Positions 27,435 through 36,382 of a DNA stretch of 64,000 nucleotides are shown here, piece by piece. The translations under genes and the position numbers were made by a program. Location of the stretch: the NCBI RefSeq assembly GCF_024127895.1, contig NZ_JAMYBK010000002.1, positions 62,001 through 126,000 on the forward strand, in the 5' to 3' direction. A model generated the notes under the pieces. That model saw only the letters and a list, made by a program, of their open reading frames with translations, ran no database searches and was not told where the DNA came from. Positions within the stretch are counted from its first letter, which is position 1; the number at the start of each line of letters is the position of its first letter. This DNA comes from Pseudomonas guariconensis. Its GTDB lineage: Bacteria; Pseudomonadota; Gammaproteobacteria; Pseudomonadales; Pseudomonadaceae.

Positions 27435-27991
27435 CAGCGGATCTCCTCCTTGGCCGCTTGCCACAGCGTGGGCAGGAACACCTCGGCCACCAGCAGGTCC
27501 AGGCCGCCGCGGGCGAAGCGCGAGCGCCGTGCCCACAGCTCGCCGTGGCGCACCTCGGGCGGCAACCAGGCCTGTGGATAACGGCACACCTCGATGGGAT
27601 GGCGGACGAAGGCCTGGTCGCAGAACAGCAGTTCGCCCAGCGAGCGACTGCCCAGCGTCTCCAGGTCGAGGCCGCCACGCTCCAGGGCACTGCGCCCGGC
27701 CACGCTGCGGGCGAACACCCAGGGTTGGCCATGGCCACGCAGGTAGACCTCGCGCACCCAGCCTTCCTCGCCGGGCGCCAGGCCCAGGGCCTGGCACTCG
27801 TCGTCGCGCAGGGCCTGCCAGCCCTCGAACAACGGGGTGACCGAGAAATGATCGTTGGACAGGCGGGTCAGGCGGCGGGTCAGGGAGCCCTGGTCGAAGA
27901 GCCAGTCGAGGGTCGGCTGGGCGACGTCGGCCGCCAGCTGTGAAGACGGCAGCCACGCGACAGCGGCTGCTTGCGGGGTTTCGTACGGCAC
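27434..27991 (-). CDS. ubiC: chorismate pyruvate-lyase
   Basis: UbiC removes pyruvate from chorismate to give 4-hydroxybenzoate, the substrate of UbiA. 185 residues with the typical [15 protein letters not shown] segment, [18 protein letters not shown] (including the active-site arginine region) and C-terminal [18 protein letters not shown]. The conserved N-terminus [15 protein letters not shown] begins at a GTG (27991), taken as start; the frame continues open upstream only because it is antisense to the rubredoxin reductase gene. First gene of ubiCA. Confidence 0.93.
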   Translation of the reverse strand: MPYETPQAAAVAWLPSSQLAADVAQPTLDWLFDQGSLTRRLTRLSNDHFSVTPLFEGWQALRDDECQALGLAPGEEGWVREVYLRGHGQPWVFARSVAGRSALERGGLDLETLGSRSLGELLFCDQAFVRHPIEVCRYPQAWLPPEVRHGELWARRSRFARGGLDLLVAEVFLPTLWQAAKEEIR

Positions 27992-28150
27992 GTCGGTATG
28001 CTTGATACAGGCCAGAGAGGTGGCGAGCTTAGCATGTTTGCCCGGATTGCTTGCATACTGCTGGCAGGGCCAGTACAAAGCCCGAGGCTGAGGCCCCCTT
28101 CGAGGGCCGGGCGGTCGCGCCAAGCCTGAGTCAGTTCGAGGAAAACCGTG

Positions 28151-28318
28151 ATGAAAAAATGGCAATGCATTGTCTGTGGCCTGATCTACGACGAAGCCGA
28201 GGGCTGGCCGGACGACGGCATCGCCCCGGGCACCCGCTGGGAAGACGTGCCGGAAGACTGGCTGTGCCCGGATTGTGGTGTCGGCAAGAGTGATTTCGAA
28301 ATGATCGCCATCGGCTGA
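28151..28318 (+). CDS. rubA: rubredoxin
   Basis: A 55-residue one-iron electron carrier. The iron site is fully visible: CIVCG (C6, C9) and CPDCG (C39, C42), with the usual [17 protein letters not shown] and DVPEDWLCP surroundings. It passes electrons from the NADH-dependent reductase encoded 33 bp downstream to alkane hydroxylases or oxidative-stress enzymes; no hydroxylase gene is nearby. The ATG follows GAGGAAAACC. Confidence 0.95.
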   Translation: MKKWQCIVCGLIYDEAEGWPDDGIAPGTRWEDVPEDWLCPDCGVGKSDFEMIAIG

Positions 28319-28351
28319 TCGCAACCCCCTGTTCGAGAGAGGAAGCACGGC

Positions 28352-29500
28352 ATGACGTCCCCTGTGGTAATCATCGGTACCGGCCTTGCGGGCTACAACC
28401 TGGCCCGTGAATTTCGCAAGCTTGATGGCGAAACGCCGCTGTTGTTGATCACCGCCGACGACGGCCGTTCCTACTCCAAGCCCATGCTCTCCACCGGCTT
28501 TGCCAAGCACAAGGACGCCGATGGCCTGTGCATGGCCGAACCCGGGACCATGGCCGAGCAACTCAAGGCCGAGATCCGCACCCATACCCGCATCAGTGGC
28601 ATCGACCCGGGCCACAAACGCCTGTGGATTGGCGAGGAAGCGGTGCAGTACCGCGACCTCGTCCTTGCCTGGGGTGCGCAGACCGTGCAGGTGCCCATCG
28701 AGGGCGACGCCGGCGATTTGGTCTTCCCGATCAATGACCTGGAAGACTACGACCGTTTCCGCCGCGCCGCGCAGGGCAAGCAGCGGGTGTTGATCCTCGG
28801 CGCCGGCCTGATCGGCTGTGAATTCGCCAACGACCTGACCCTGGGAGGCTACGCCGTCGAGGTGGTCGCGCCCTGCGAGCAGGTGATGCCGACCCTGTTG
28901 CACCCGGCCGCCGCCGGTGCCGTGCAGGCGGGCCTGGAGGGCCTTGGCGTGCGCTTTCACCTGGGGCCGGTGCTGACCCGCCTGCAGCGGGTGGGCGAAG
29001 GCCTGGAGGCGCATCTGTCCGATGGCCGGGTGATCCCCTGCGACCTGGTGGTCTCGGCCATCGGCCTGCGCCCGCGCACCGACCTGGCCGCTGCCGCCGG
29101 CTTGGAAGTCAACCGTGGCGTGGTGGTCGATCGCCAGTTGCGTACCTCCCATGCCAACATCTTCGCCCTGGGAGACTGTGCCGAGGTCAACGGCATCAAC
29201 CTGTTGTACGTCATGCCGCTGATGACCTGCGCCCGTGCCCTGGCCCAGACCTTGGCCGGCAACCCGACCACGGTCGCCTATGGGCCGATGCCGGTCACCG
29301 TGAAGACGCCCGCCTGCCCCCTGGTGGTGTCACCGCCCCCACCCGGCCACGACGGTACCTGGCAGGTGCAAGGGCAGGGCGCCGACCTCAAGGTGCTCTG
29401 CCATGACCGCGAAGGCCGGTTGCTGGGTTACGCGCTGACGGGCACGGCGGTCATGGAAAAGCTGGCGCTGAATCGGCAGTTGCCACCCTTGATGGCGTGA
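28352..29500 (+). CDS. rubB: rubredoxin-NAD(+) reductase
   Basis: A 382-residue FAD-dependent pyridine nucleotide reductase that reduces rubredoxin with NADH. An N-terminal FAD-binding motif [16 protein letters not shown] (residues 4-19), a central NADH-binding motif [17 protein letters not shown] (about 147-163) and the C-terminal FAD segment [11 protein letters not shown] are all present. GAGAGAGGAAG precedes the ATG. Forms an operon with rubA. AlkT of alkane degraders is a homologue, but the lack of alk genes points to a general redox role. Confidence 0.92.
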   Translation: MTSPVVIIGTGLAGYNLAREFRKLDGETPLLLITADDGRSYSKPMLSTGFAKHKDADGLCMAEPGTMAEQLKAEIRTHTRISGIDPGHKRLWIGEEAVQYRDLVLAWGAQTVQVPIEGDAGDLVFPINDLEDYDRFRRAAQGKQRVLILGAGLIGCEFANDLTLGGYAVEVVAPCEQVMPTLLHPAAAGAVQAGLEGLGVRFHLGPVLTRLQRVGEGLEAHLSDGRVIPCDLVVSAIGLRPRTDLAAAAGLEVNRGVVVDRQLRTSHANIFALGDCAEVNGINLLYVMPLMTCARALAQTLAGNPTTVAYGPMPVTVKTPACPLVVSPPPPGHDGTWQVQGQGADLKVLCHDREGRLLGYALTGTAVMEKLALNRQLPPLMA

Positions 29501-29687
29501 ATGGCTGGCGTTCTGTCGGATATATCCTGTTCTTGACGCGACAATGGCCGCCCAGGTACTGGCGCGGCTCCGGTGAGCGTGCCATCCTCATTCCCGTCTG
29601 CCGCAGTTTAGAGCCTGCGGTGCCTTGAACGCTGCCTATCGGGCAGCACGGCATAACAACAAGAAATCCCGTCCAAGAGGCTTCACT

Positions 29688-29987
29688 ATGCGTAAACCAG
29701 AACTCGCCGCCGTTATCGCCGAAAAGGCCGATCTGACCAAGGAAAAGGCCAACCAGGTCCTTAACGCGATTCTCGACAGCATCACCGGTGCGCTCGACAA
29801 GGACACCGTCACCCTGGTCGGTTTCGGCACCTTCGAAAAACGCCATCGCGGTGCCCGCACCGGCAAGAACCCGCAAACCGGTCAACCGGTGAAGATCAAG
29901 GCCAGCAATACCGTCGCCTTCAAGCCTGGCAAGAACCTGCGCGACAGCGTCAACCAACCCGTCAAGGCTGCCAAGAAGGGCAAGTGA
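29688..29987 (+). CDS. hupA: HU-family nucleoid protein
   Basis: A 99-residue DNA-bending protein. The HU/IHF signature GFGTFEKRHRGARTGKNPQT (about 46-65) and the beta-arm GQPVKIKASNTVAFKPGK are intact. The extra C-terminal tail VNQPVKAAKKGK is lysine-rich. AAGAGG precedes the ATG at 29688. Pseudomonas has several HU paralogues; which one this is (hupA rather than hupB or hupN) is my inference from the rubAB neighbourhood. TTGACG at 29533-29538 is a possible -35. Confidence 0.88.
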   Translation: MRKPELAAVIAEKADLTKEKANQVLNAILDSITGALDKDTVTLVGFGTFEKRHRGARTGKNPQTGQPVKIKASNTVAFKPGKNLRDSVNQPVKAAKKGK

Positions 29988-30016
29988 TCCACGCCCTACC
30001 AGCCAGCGTTATTCGA

Positions 30017-30038
30017 ACGGGCGCCCTTGGGCGCCCGT
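30017..30038 (+). terminator. terminator-like hairpin after the HU gene
   Basis: CGGGCGCC-CTTG-GGCGCCCG is a near-perfect GC-rich hairpin about 30 bp past the HU stop. The following bases are TTGTGCG, so the T-run is weak. Confidence 0.55.
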
Positions 30039-30141
30039 TGTGCGTGTTGGCATGGCAAAAGCTGGTAAAACAGATTTGCATTGCAGGTTCAATAAAGGGA
30101 TAAACTGCGCGGCTCAGTCACATTCAAGTCGAGGCGCGTTG

Positions 30142-30516
30142 ATGAAGTTCCGCTTTCTTCTCTGGGCCATGGGTCTGCTGATGGCCAGGGCCAGCCGCAA
30201 CAATCCGGCCTTCCAGCAGCAATTGCGCGACAAGGACCTGGTATTCCAGATGCAGACCCTGGACGGCAAGGTCGCCCGGCATTTCATCGTCAGCGGCGAG
30301 CGCGTCAGCAGCAAGGGCGGCCAGCACCCACAACCTGCCTTTGCCATTGCCTTCAAGGATGCCGCCTATGGCTTCGCCACATTGCAGGCCGCCAACAAGC
30401 AACTGGCCTTCATGCAGGGCATCCAGGACAAGAGCATCCAGATCAAGGGCAACCCGGCCCTGGTCATCTGGTTCCAGGGGCTGATGAAGTACCTCAAGCC
30501 GAAGAAGAAAAGCTGA
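30142..30516 (+). CDS. small SCP2-like protein of unknown function
   Basis: A 124-residue basic protein starting MKFRFLLWAMGLLMARASRN, with a short hydrophobic N-terminus that could be a membrane anchor. The body (FQMQTLDGKVARHFIVSGER, then AFAIAFKDAAYGFATLQAAN, then IQIKGNPALVIWFQGLMKYL) resembles the sterol-carrier-protein-2 fold seen in lipid-binding proteins. Homologues are often mislabelled as helicases. The start was chosen at 30142, where coding character begins. A role cannot be assigned. Confidence 0.75.
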   Translation: MKFRFLLWAMGLLMARASRNNPAFQQQLRDKDLVFQMQTLDGKVARHFIVSGERVSSKGGQHPQPAFAIAFKDAAYGFATLQAANKQLAFMQGIQDKSIQIKGNPALVIWFQGLMKYLKPKKKS

Positions 30517-30579
30517 AGCCGAGGCTTGCTTCTACAAGGAGGCCCCTGCAAACCGCATCACTTGTGATCGACGCGGACC

Positions 30580-30623
30580 CTGTGGGAGCCGGCTTGCCGG
30601 CGATGGGCTGCGCAGCAGCCCCA
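30580..30623. repeat. REP unit
   Basis: TGTGGGAGCCGGCTTGCCGG and CGATGGGCTGCGCAGCAGCCCC lie between two convergent genes. Single copy, same core as the REP units near 50245 and 50310. Confidence 0.7.
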
Positions 30624-30630
30624 GTGGCCA

Positions 30631-32034
30631 TCAATGCGGCGCATTGAACTGCGAAGCCAGCTCCCGCAGCAGGGTCTCGGCCGCCAGCACCTTGTCGACC
30701 GATTCCTCGGCCTTCTCCCGGCTCAACCCCAGGCGTTCCAGCAAGGCATCCGGGATCGGCGCCTCGGGCCCCGAGCCGATGCCGCGCGTGCGCAACAGGC
30801 GTGTCGCCAGGCAGACCAGGTTAGGGAAGGCCGCATATTCGCCGTCATAGGACGGATCGTGCTGGAAGCGCAACGCGGTCGACAGCTCCTCCGGCATGTC
30901 CCACAGCTTCATCAGCCAGGCGCCGATCTGTTCGCGGCTGATGCCCAGCAGGTGCTGCTCCACGAAGGTGTGGTTCAGGTGCGGATTGACCTCCAGGTGC
31001 CGGCAGATCAGCGAGAAGTGCGGCGGGAAGACATGGGCCAGGAGCAGGTAGCCAAAATTGTGCAGCAGGCCGGCCAGGTAGGTCAGGCCGGCTTCCGGAC
31101 GCTCCGCCCGGGGCATGGCCCGGGTCAGCCCTTCGATCACCGCGGCGGTGTAGATCGATTGCTGCCAGTACGGCGTGGCCTGCTGCGGATGATCCTTGGG
31201 CAGGCTCATGGCCTTGCCCAGGGCCAGGCCCAGGGCGAGGTTGATCACCAGGTCGAAGCCCAGCACGCGCACGATGGCATCCTCCACCGAGCGGATCTTG
31301 CCGGGTGAGGCGTAGTAGGGCGACGCTGCCCAGCTGACCACCTGGGCGGCCAGGGCCGGATCGGTCTCCACCACGCCGGTGATGTCATCGATGCTGGCAT
31401 TGGGGTCGACACGCAGCTTGATGATCTTCTGCGCGGTGTCCGCCAGTGGTGGAATCTCGATCGTCTGCTCCAGGCGTTGCTGGATGCGCCGGGCGGTGAA
31501 GGCCTGGACGGCCTGGGTGATTTCCTTGGGGTCGTCGGCTGGGCGATCGAGGTTGGGGCGGATGTCCTTGACCGCTTCGCCGAAGCTGCCCACGCTGGCC
31601 TTGTTCAGCATCCGCTTGAACGCGTCGCGTTCGATCTCCAGCAACAAGCCGCTCTCGCCCGACTGGATCAGCAGTTTGTCGGCGTGCAGCAGGCTTTCTT
31701 CATAGAGGCAGGGGGAGCTGGTCAGCGCTGGAATGCCGGGCAGGGCCTTGAGGCCATGCTTGTCGAGCATGTGCTTGAGGCGCGCCATGGGCACGGCCAC
31801 CAGTTTACGGCCGGTCAGCTCGGTCAGGCGATTGAGGTCCAGCAGCTGGCTCTGCGGGAACAATGCCATCAAGGCGCCGACTTCGTCCTCGAGGAGGATC
31901 GCCTGAACCCGCGAGGTGGCCGGCAGCGATAGGTGCTCGGGCACTTCGCGGTAGGCCACGCCAAGCTTTTCGAGCAATAGCCGGATGACAGACGGTACGT
32001 GTGGGGTTGCGGTGTCCAGAGCAACTTCAGTCAT
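30631..32034 (-). CDS. YbaK-like plus HDOD two-domain protein
   Basis: A 467-residue protein. Residues about 15-160 resemble the YbaK/prolyl-tRNA deacylase domain (QAILLEDEVGALMALFPQSQ, then LKALPGIPALTSSPCLYEES, then LLLEIERDAFKRML). Residues about 195-400 are an HDOD domain (IEIPPLADTAQKIIKLRVDP, ETDPALAAQVVSWAASPYY, LTYLAGLLHNFGYLLLAHVF), a degenerate HD-type output module used in signalling. Whether the first half still edits tRNA or only binds a ligand is unclear. No adjacent two-component genes. Stop to recG stop distance is 79 bp on the same strand. Confidence 0.82.
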   Translation of the reverse strand: MTEVALDTATPHVPSVIRLLLEKLGVAYREVPEHLSLPATSRVQAILLEDEVGALMALFPQSQLLDLNRLTELTGRKLVAVPMARLKHMLDKHGLKALPGIPALTSSPCLYEESLLHADKLLIQSGESGLLLEIERDAFKRMLNKASVGSFGEAVKDIRPNLDRPADDPKEITQAVQAFTARRIQQRLEQTIEIPPLADTAQKIIKLRVDPNASIDDITGVVETDPALAAQVVSWAASPYYASPGKIRSVEDAIVRVLGFDLVINLALGLALGKAMSLPKDHPQQATPYWQQSIYTAAVIEGLTRAMPRAERPEAGLTYLAGLLHNFGYLLLAHVFPPHFSLICRHLEVNPHLNHTFVEQHLLGISREQIGAWLMKLWDMPEELSTALRFQHDPSYDGEYAAFPNLVCLATRLLRTRGIGSGPEAPIPDALLERLGLSREKAEESVDKVLAAETLLRELASQFNAPH

Positions 32035-32112
32035 GGTCTGTATCCAAGTTTTTCTTTAAACGCGAAGTATAACCAGCCTATGTAGGAAGCTGGATCCATT
32101 CGCAGACGGACG

Positions 32113-34191
32113 TCACACCTGGCCATACTGCTGGCCGTGCCGCAGCCAGCGTTCGAGCAGCGGGCTGACGTGGTCCGGCCAGCGCGCCAGCAGGGCCTGG
32201 GCGGCATCGCGCACTGCCGGCAGCAGGTCGGCGTCGCGCATCAGGTCGGCGACCTTGAACTGCAGCAGGCCGGTCTGCCGGGTCCCGAGCATCTCGCCCG
32301 GACCGCGCAGCTCGAGGTCCTTCTCGGCAATGACGAAACCGTCGTTGGTTTCCCGCATGATGCCCAGCCGTTCGCGGCCGATCTGCGACAACGGCGGATG
32401 ATAGAGCAGCACGCAATGGCTGACCGCGCTGCCCCGGCCGACCCGGCCGCGCAATTGGTGCAACTGGGCCAGGCCCAGGCGCTCGGGGTTCTCGATGATC
32501 ATCAGGCTGGCATTGGGCACATCCACGCCGACCTCGATCACCGTGGTGGCCACCAGCAGCTGCAGGTTGCCCTCTTTGAACTCGGCCATGACCGCAGCCT
32601 TCTGCGCCGGCTTCATGCGCCCGTGGATCAGGCCCACGCGCAGTTCGCCCAAGGCGCTGCCCAGCTCCTCGAAGGTGCTTTCGGCCGCCTGGCAGGTCAG
32701 CTCCTCGGACTCCTCGATCAGGGTGCATACCCAGTAGGCCTGGCGGCCTTCGGCGCAGGCGGCGCGGACCCGCTCGACCACCTCGAAGCGTCGGCTGTCG
32801 GCCACCAGGACGGTGTTCACCGGTGTACGGCCCGGTGGCAGCTCGTCGAGGATCGAGGTATCCAGGTCGGCATAGGCGCTCATGGCCAGCGTGCGCGGAA
32901 TGGGCGTGGCGGTCATGATCAACTGGTGCGGACACAGCTCGCCGGCCACGCCTTTCTGGCGCAGGGCCAGGCGCTGCTGGACACCGAAGCGGTGCTGTTC
33001 GTCGATGATCGCCAGGGCCAGGTGGCGGAACTTCACTTCTTCCTGGAACAGCGCATGGGTGCCGACGATCATGGGTACGCCACTGGCGATTTGTTCCAGG
33101 GCGCTGGCGCGGGCCTTGCCCTTGAGCTTGCCGGCGAGCCAGGCGACCTCGATACCCAGCGGCTCCAGCCAGCGCTTGAAGGTGATGTAGTGCTGTTCGG
33201 CGAGGATCTCGGTCGGCGCCATCAGTGCCACCTGGTAGCCGGCTTCCAGGGCCTGCAGGGCGGCCAGGGCGGCGACCACGGTCTTGCCGGCGCCAACGTC
33301 GCCCTGAACCAGGCGCATCATGGGTTCGGGCTGGCTCAGGTCGTAGGCGATCTCGTTGCCGACCCGCTGCTGGGCACCGGTTGGGGTGAAGCCGAGGTTG
33401 GCCAGGTACTGCGCCGGCAGCCGGCTGGCCTTCGGCAATACCGGCGCGCGCAGGGTGCGCAGGCTCTCGCGCAGGCGCTGCTGGGAAAGCTGGTGGGTCA
33501 GCAGCTCCTCGAAGGCCAGGCGATGCTGGGCCCAGTGATGGCCTTCGGCGAGCTCTTCCAGGTCGGCATCCGCAGGCGGGTTGTGCAGATAGCGGATGGC
33601 GTCGTCCAGCGGGGCCAGCCTGTAGTCCCGCGCCAGCTCCTCCGGCAGCCAGTCGGGCAGGCTGCGCGGCCCGAGCATGGCCAGGCTCTGTTGGCAGAGC
33701 AGGCGCAGGCGTTGCTGGGTCAGCCCTTCGGTGGTCGGGTAGATGGGCGTCAGGGTCTGCTCCACCGGCGGTGGCGGCTCGCTGCCATTGAGCGCGCGAT
33801 ATTCCGGATGGTAGATCTCCAGGCCCGAGGCGCCGGGGCGTGCCTCGCCGTAGCAGCGCAGGTGGGTGCCGCGCTTGAGGCCCTCTTTCTGCGCATTGCT
33901 GAAATGGTAGAAGCGCAGGCTCAGCACGCCGCTGCCGTCCCCGAGGCGCACCACCAGGCTGCGGCGCTTGCCCATGACCACGTCGGCGCCGCTGATCACG
34001 CCTTCGATGACGGCATCCTGGCCCGGGCGCAGGGCGCCGATCGGCACCACGCGGGTGCGATCCTGGTAGCGCAGGGGCAGGTGGAACAGCAGATCTTGCA
34101 GGTTCTCCAGGCCAACCTTGGCGAGTTTCTCGGCCATGGCCTCGCCGACCCCCTTCAGCACCGTGACCGGGACCTTCGACAACTCCGTCAT
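32113..34191 (-). CDS. recG: ATP-dependent DNA helicase RecG
   Basis: Remodels stalled replication forks and branched recombination intermediates. 692 residues: an N-terminal wedge domain with an OB fold (about 60-160; SLVVRLGDGSGVLSLRFYHF), helicase motif I GDVGAGKTVVAALAALQALE, motif II DEQH in AIIDEQHRFGVQQR, motif III TATPIPRTLA, and motif VI QLRGRVGRG, then the RecG C-terminal hook. Starts at 34191 (MTELSKVPVTVLKGVG), the universally conserved N-terminus. oxyR lies 4 bp upstream on the same strand, so the two are probably co-transcribed. Confidence 0.95.
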   Translation of the reverse strand: MTELSKVPVTVLKGVGEAMAEKLAKVGLENLQDLLFHLPLRYQDRTRVVPIGALRPGQDAVIEGVISGADVVMGKRRSLVVRLGDGSGVLSLRFYHFSNAQKEGLKRGTHLRCYGEARPGASGLEIYHPEYRALNGSEPPPPVEQTLTPIYPTTEGLTQQRLRLLCQQSLAMLGPRSLPDWLPEELARDYRLAPLDDAIRYLHNPPADADLEELAEGHHWAQHRLAFEELLTHQLSQQRLRESLRTLRAPVLPKASRLPAQYLANLGFTPTGAQQRVGNEIAYDLSQPEPMMRLVQGDVGAGKTVVAALAALQALEAGYQVALMAPTEILAEQHYITFKRWLEPLGIEVAWLAGKLKGKARASALEQIASGVPMIVGTHALFQEEVKFRHLALAIIDEQHRFGVQQRLALRQKGVAGELCPHQLIMTATPIPRTLAMSAYADLDTSILDELPPGRTPVNTVLVADSRRFEVVERVRAACAEGRQAYWVCTLIEESEELTCQAAESTFEELGSALGELRVGLIHGRMKPAQKAAVMAEFKEGNLQLLVATTVIEVGVDVPNASLMIIENPERLGLAQLHQLRGRVGRGSAVSHCVLLYHPPLSQIGRERLGIMRETNDGFVIAEKDLELRGPGEMLGTRQTGLLQFKVADLMRDADLLPAVRDAAQALLARWPDHVSPLLERWLRHGQQYGQV

Positions 34192-34195
34192 GGGA

Positions 34196-35122
34196 TCAGG
34201 CCGGCTGTTCCACGGGCGGCTTGGCCACCGAGCACAGGCGGATCGAGTCGGCAAGCAGCTCGATGGCCTTCGGCCGCGGGAAGCTGGCACGCCAGGCGAT
34301 GGCCACGGTGCGGAACGGCGAAGGCGCGGTCAGCGGACGCACTTCGATCACGCCCGGGGCGTAGTGATGGCTGTGTACCGCCGACAGCGGCAGGATCGAC
34401 ACGCCAAGGCCGGAGGCGACCATGTGGCGGATGGTTTCCAGCGAGCTGGACTCCACGGTGGTGTGCTTGGACCCTTCACCGCCCTTGTTGATCGTCGGGC
34501 AGGCTTCCAGCACCTGGTCGCGGAAGCAGTGGCCCTCGCCGAGCAGCAGCAGGCTCTTGTCGTTGAGCATGGCCGTGTCGATGGTGTCCTTGGCGGTCCA
34601 CGGGTGGTCGGCAGGCATCAGGGCGTAGAACGGCTCGTCGTACAGCGGCAGGGTGAGCACGTCGGCCTCGTTGAACGGCAGGGCGATGATCACCGCATCC
34701 AGTTCGCCGTTGCGCAGCTTCTCGCGCAGCACGTGGGTGAAGTTCTCTTCGATGTACAGCGGCATCTGCGGTGCCACCCGGTGCAACTGGGGGATCAGGT
34801 GCGGGAAGAGGTAGGGGCCGACGGTATAGATGGCGCCGACCTTGAGGGGCGCGGTCAGTTGGTTCTTGCCGGCCTGGGCCAGTTCGCGGATCCCCTGGGC
34901 CTGCTCCAGGACCTTCTGCGCCTGGGCGACGATGCTCTCGCCGACCGGGGTCAGGCGCACCGCGCTCTTGCTGCGCTCGAAGATCAGCACGCCAAGCTCG
35001 TCCTCGAGCTTCTTCACACCGACCGACAGGGTCGGCTGGCTGACGTGGCAACGCTCGGCGGCATGGCCGAAATGCTGCTCCTGGGCAAGTGTGACGATGT
35101 AGCGTAATTCTGTGAGGGTCAT
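34196..35122 (-). CDS. oxyR: hydrogen peroxide-responsive LysR regulator
   Basis: OxyR senses peroxide by forming a disulfide and then activates catalase, ahpC and related genes. 308 residues: N-terminal winged helix (HFGHAAERCHVSQPTLSVGV) and regulatory domain. Both redox cysteines are at canonical positions: C199 in GEGHCFRDQ and C208 in LEACP. The ATG at 35122 begins the domain. Lies directly upstream of recG, an arrangement common in Pseudomonas. Confidence 0.96.
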   Translation of the reverse strand: MTLTELRYIVTLAQEQHFGHAAERCHVSQPTLSVGVKKLEDELGVLIFERSKSAVRLTPVGESIVAQAQKVLEQAQGIRELAQAGKNQLTAPLKVGAIYTVGPYLFPHLIPQLHRVAPQMPLYIEENFTHVLREKLRNGELDAVIIALPFNEADVLTLPLYDEPFYALMPADHPWTAKDTIDTAMLNDKSLLLLGEGHCFRDQVLEACPTINKGGEGSKHTTVESSSLETIRHMVASGLGVSILPLSAVHSHHYAPGVIEVRPLTAPSPFRTVAIAWRASFPRPKAIELLADSIRLCSVAKPPVEQPA

Positions 35123-35216
35123 AACGTGCGTCCATGAAGTTGCGGCCCCAGCATAGCGGCTGCAATCGATAGACGCACGTTATCAGACTTGCCGTTTTGT
35201 GACAGAAACAAAAGTG

Positions 35217-35954
35217 TCAGCGTCGGTCCAGCGAGTAGACGAACGGCGCTACCACCTCGATCGTGCCATTGTTCAGCAGCTCCTGCGGCGGCTTGGGCAC
35301 AGGCTGCGCCCGACGGATCATCTCCAGGGTCGCCCGGTCCAGCGACGCACTGCCGGAACCTCCGGCCAGGGCGTAGGACAGCACCTTGCCCTCGGCGTCG
35401 ACCACGAAGCGCAGCCGGTTGATGCCTTGCAGGCCGCGACGGCGAGCGTCTTCCGGATAGCGCTTGTACTTCGCCAGGTGACGCAGCAGGTCGCTCTGCC
35501 AGGTCGGCAGGGCATTGCTGTTGGAGGCGATGCTCGGCGCGGGTGCCGCGGACTTCTGCGGTGGCGTGTTGCTCGGCGGCGTATCCGCTACCTCCTCCTT
35601 GGCCGGTGGCAGTTCCTTCGGCGGCTCAGGCTTCTTCTCGGGCTTGGGCGGCTGTGGCTTGGCCTTCGGCTTGGGCGGCTTGGGGATGGCGATCTTGGGC
35701 TTGGGCGCCTCCACCAGCTTTGGCAGCGGCGGCTCTTCGACCGGCGCCGGTGGCTTGGGGGCGGCTTTCGGTGGTGGCGGCGGCGCAGGTTCGGGGAGCG
35801 GTGCCAGCTCGACCATCATGGCGGCCGGCGGCAGCTCGATGGCCTGGGGCACCGACCAGTTCAGCGTCAGCAACACGGCCAGGGCATGCACGCCGAGCAC
35901 GATCGCCAGGCTGGTACCGTAGCGCGCCAGCAGGTTGGACCGCTTCTTCGTCAT
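35217..35954 (-). CDS. tonB: energy transducer TonB
   Basis: Couples inner-membrane proton motive force to TonB-dependent outer-membrane receptors. 245 residues: cytoplasmic MTKKRSNLLARYG, one membrane anchor (about 13-33, TSLAIVLGVHALAVLLTL), a long proline/lysine-rich periplasmic spacer (about 55-145, many EPAPPPPP- and PKPPKPK-type stretches) and a C-terminal TonB domain with YPEDARRRGLQGINRLRFVV. Its ATG overlaps the exbD stop by 4 bp. Third gene of exbB-exbD-tonB. Confidence 0.95.
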   Translation of the reverse strand: MTKKRSNLLARYGTSLAIVLGVHALAVLLTLNWSVPQAIELPPAAMMVELAPLPEPAPPPPPKAAPKPPAPVEEPPLPKLVEAPKPKIAIPKPPKPKAKPQPPKPEKKPEPPKELPPAKEEVADTPPSNTPPQKSAAPAPSIASNSNALPTWQSDLLRHLAKYKRYPEDARRRGLQGINRLRFVVDAEGKVLSYALAGGSGSASLDRATLEMIRRAQPVPKPPQELLNNGTIEVVAPFVYSLDRR

Positions 35955-36379
35955 TGCTTGGCTGCCGTTTCGAGACCGACCAGACCGACCTTGAGGTAGC
36001 CGGCCGCGCGCATGGTGTTCATCACTTCCATCAGGTCGCCGTAGTCGACCCCCTTGTCGGCCTGGAAGAAGATGGTGGTTTCCTTGTCGCCTTTGGTCTT
36101 GGCATCGAGTACCGCGCCAAGCTGGTCGTGCTGGGCCACCTCATCGTCGCCGACGTACAGCTTCTTGTCGGTCTTGACGCTGACGAACACCGGTTTCTCC
36201 GGCCTAGGGGCCGGCTTGGCGGTCGAGGCCGGCAGGTCGACCTTGATATCGACCGTGGCCAGGGGGGCTGCGACCATGAAGATGATCAGCAGCACCAGCA
36301 TCACGTCGATGAAGGGCGTGACGTTGATTTCGTGGTTTTCGGCGAGGTCGTCGCCACCTTCGTTGAGATGCAGGCCCAT
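35951..36379 (-). CDS. exbD: TonB system transport protein ExbD
   Basis: Inner-membrane partner of ExbB and TonB. 142 residues: short cytoplasmic start, a single membrane segment containing the essential aspartate (INVTPFIDVMLVLLIIFMVA, near 18-37) and a periplasmic domain. ATGG-type spacing places its ATG 3 bp after the exbB stop; the stop overlaps tonB. Intact family length. Confidence 0.95.
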   Translation of the reverse strand: MGLHLNEGGDDLAENHEINVTPFIDVMLVLLIIFMVAAPLATVDIKVDLPASTAKPAPRPEKPVFVSVKTDKKLYVGDDEVAQHDQLGAVLDAKTKGDKETTIFFQADKGVDYGDLMEVMNTMRAAGYLKVGLVGLETAAKQ

Positions 36380-36382
36380 GGC

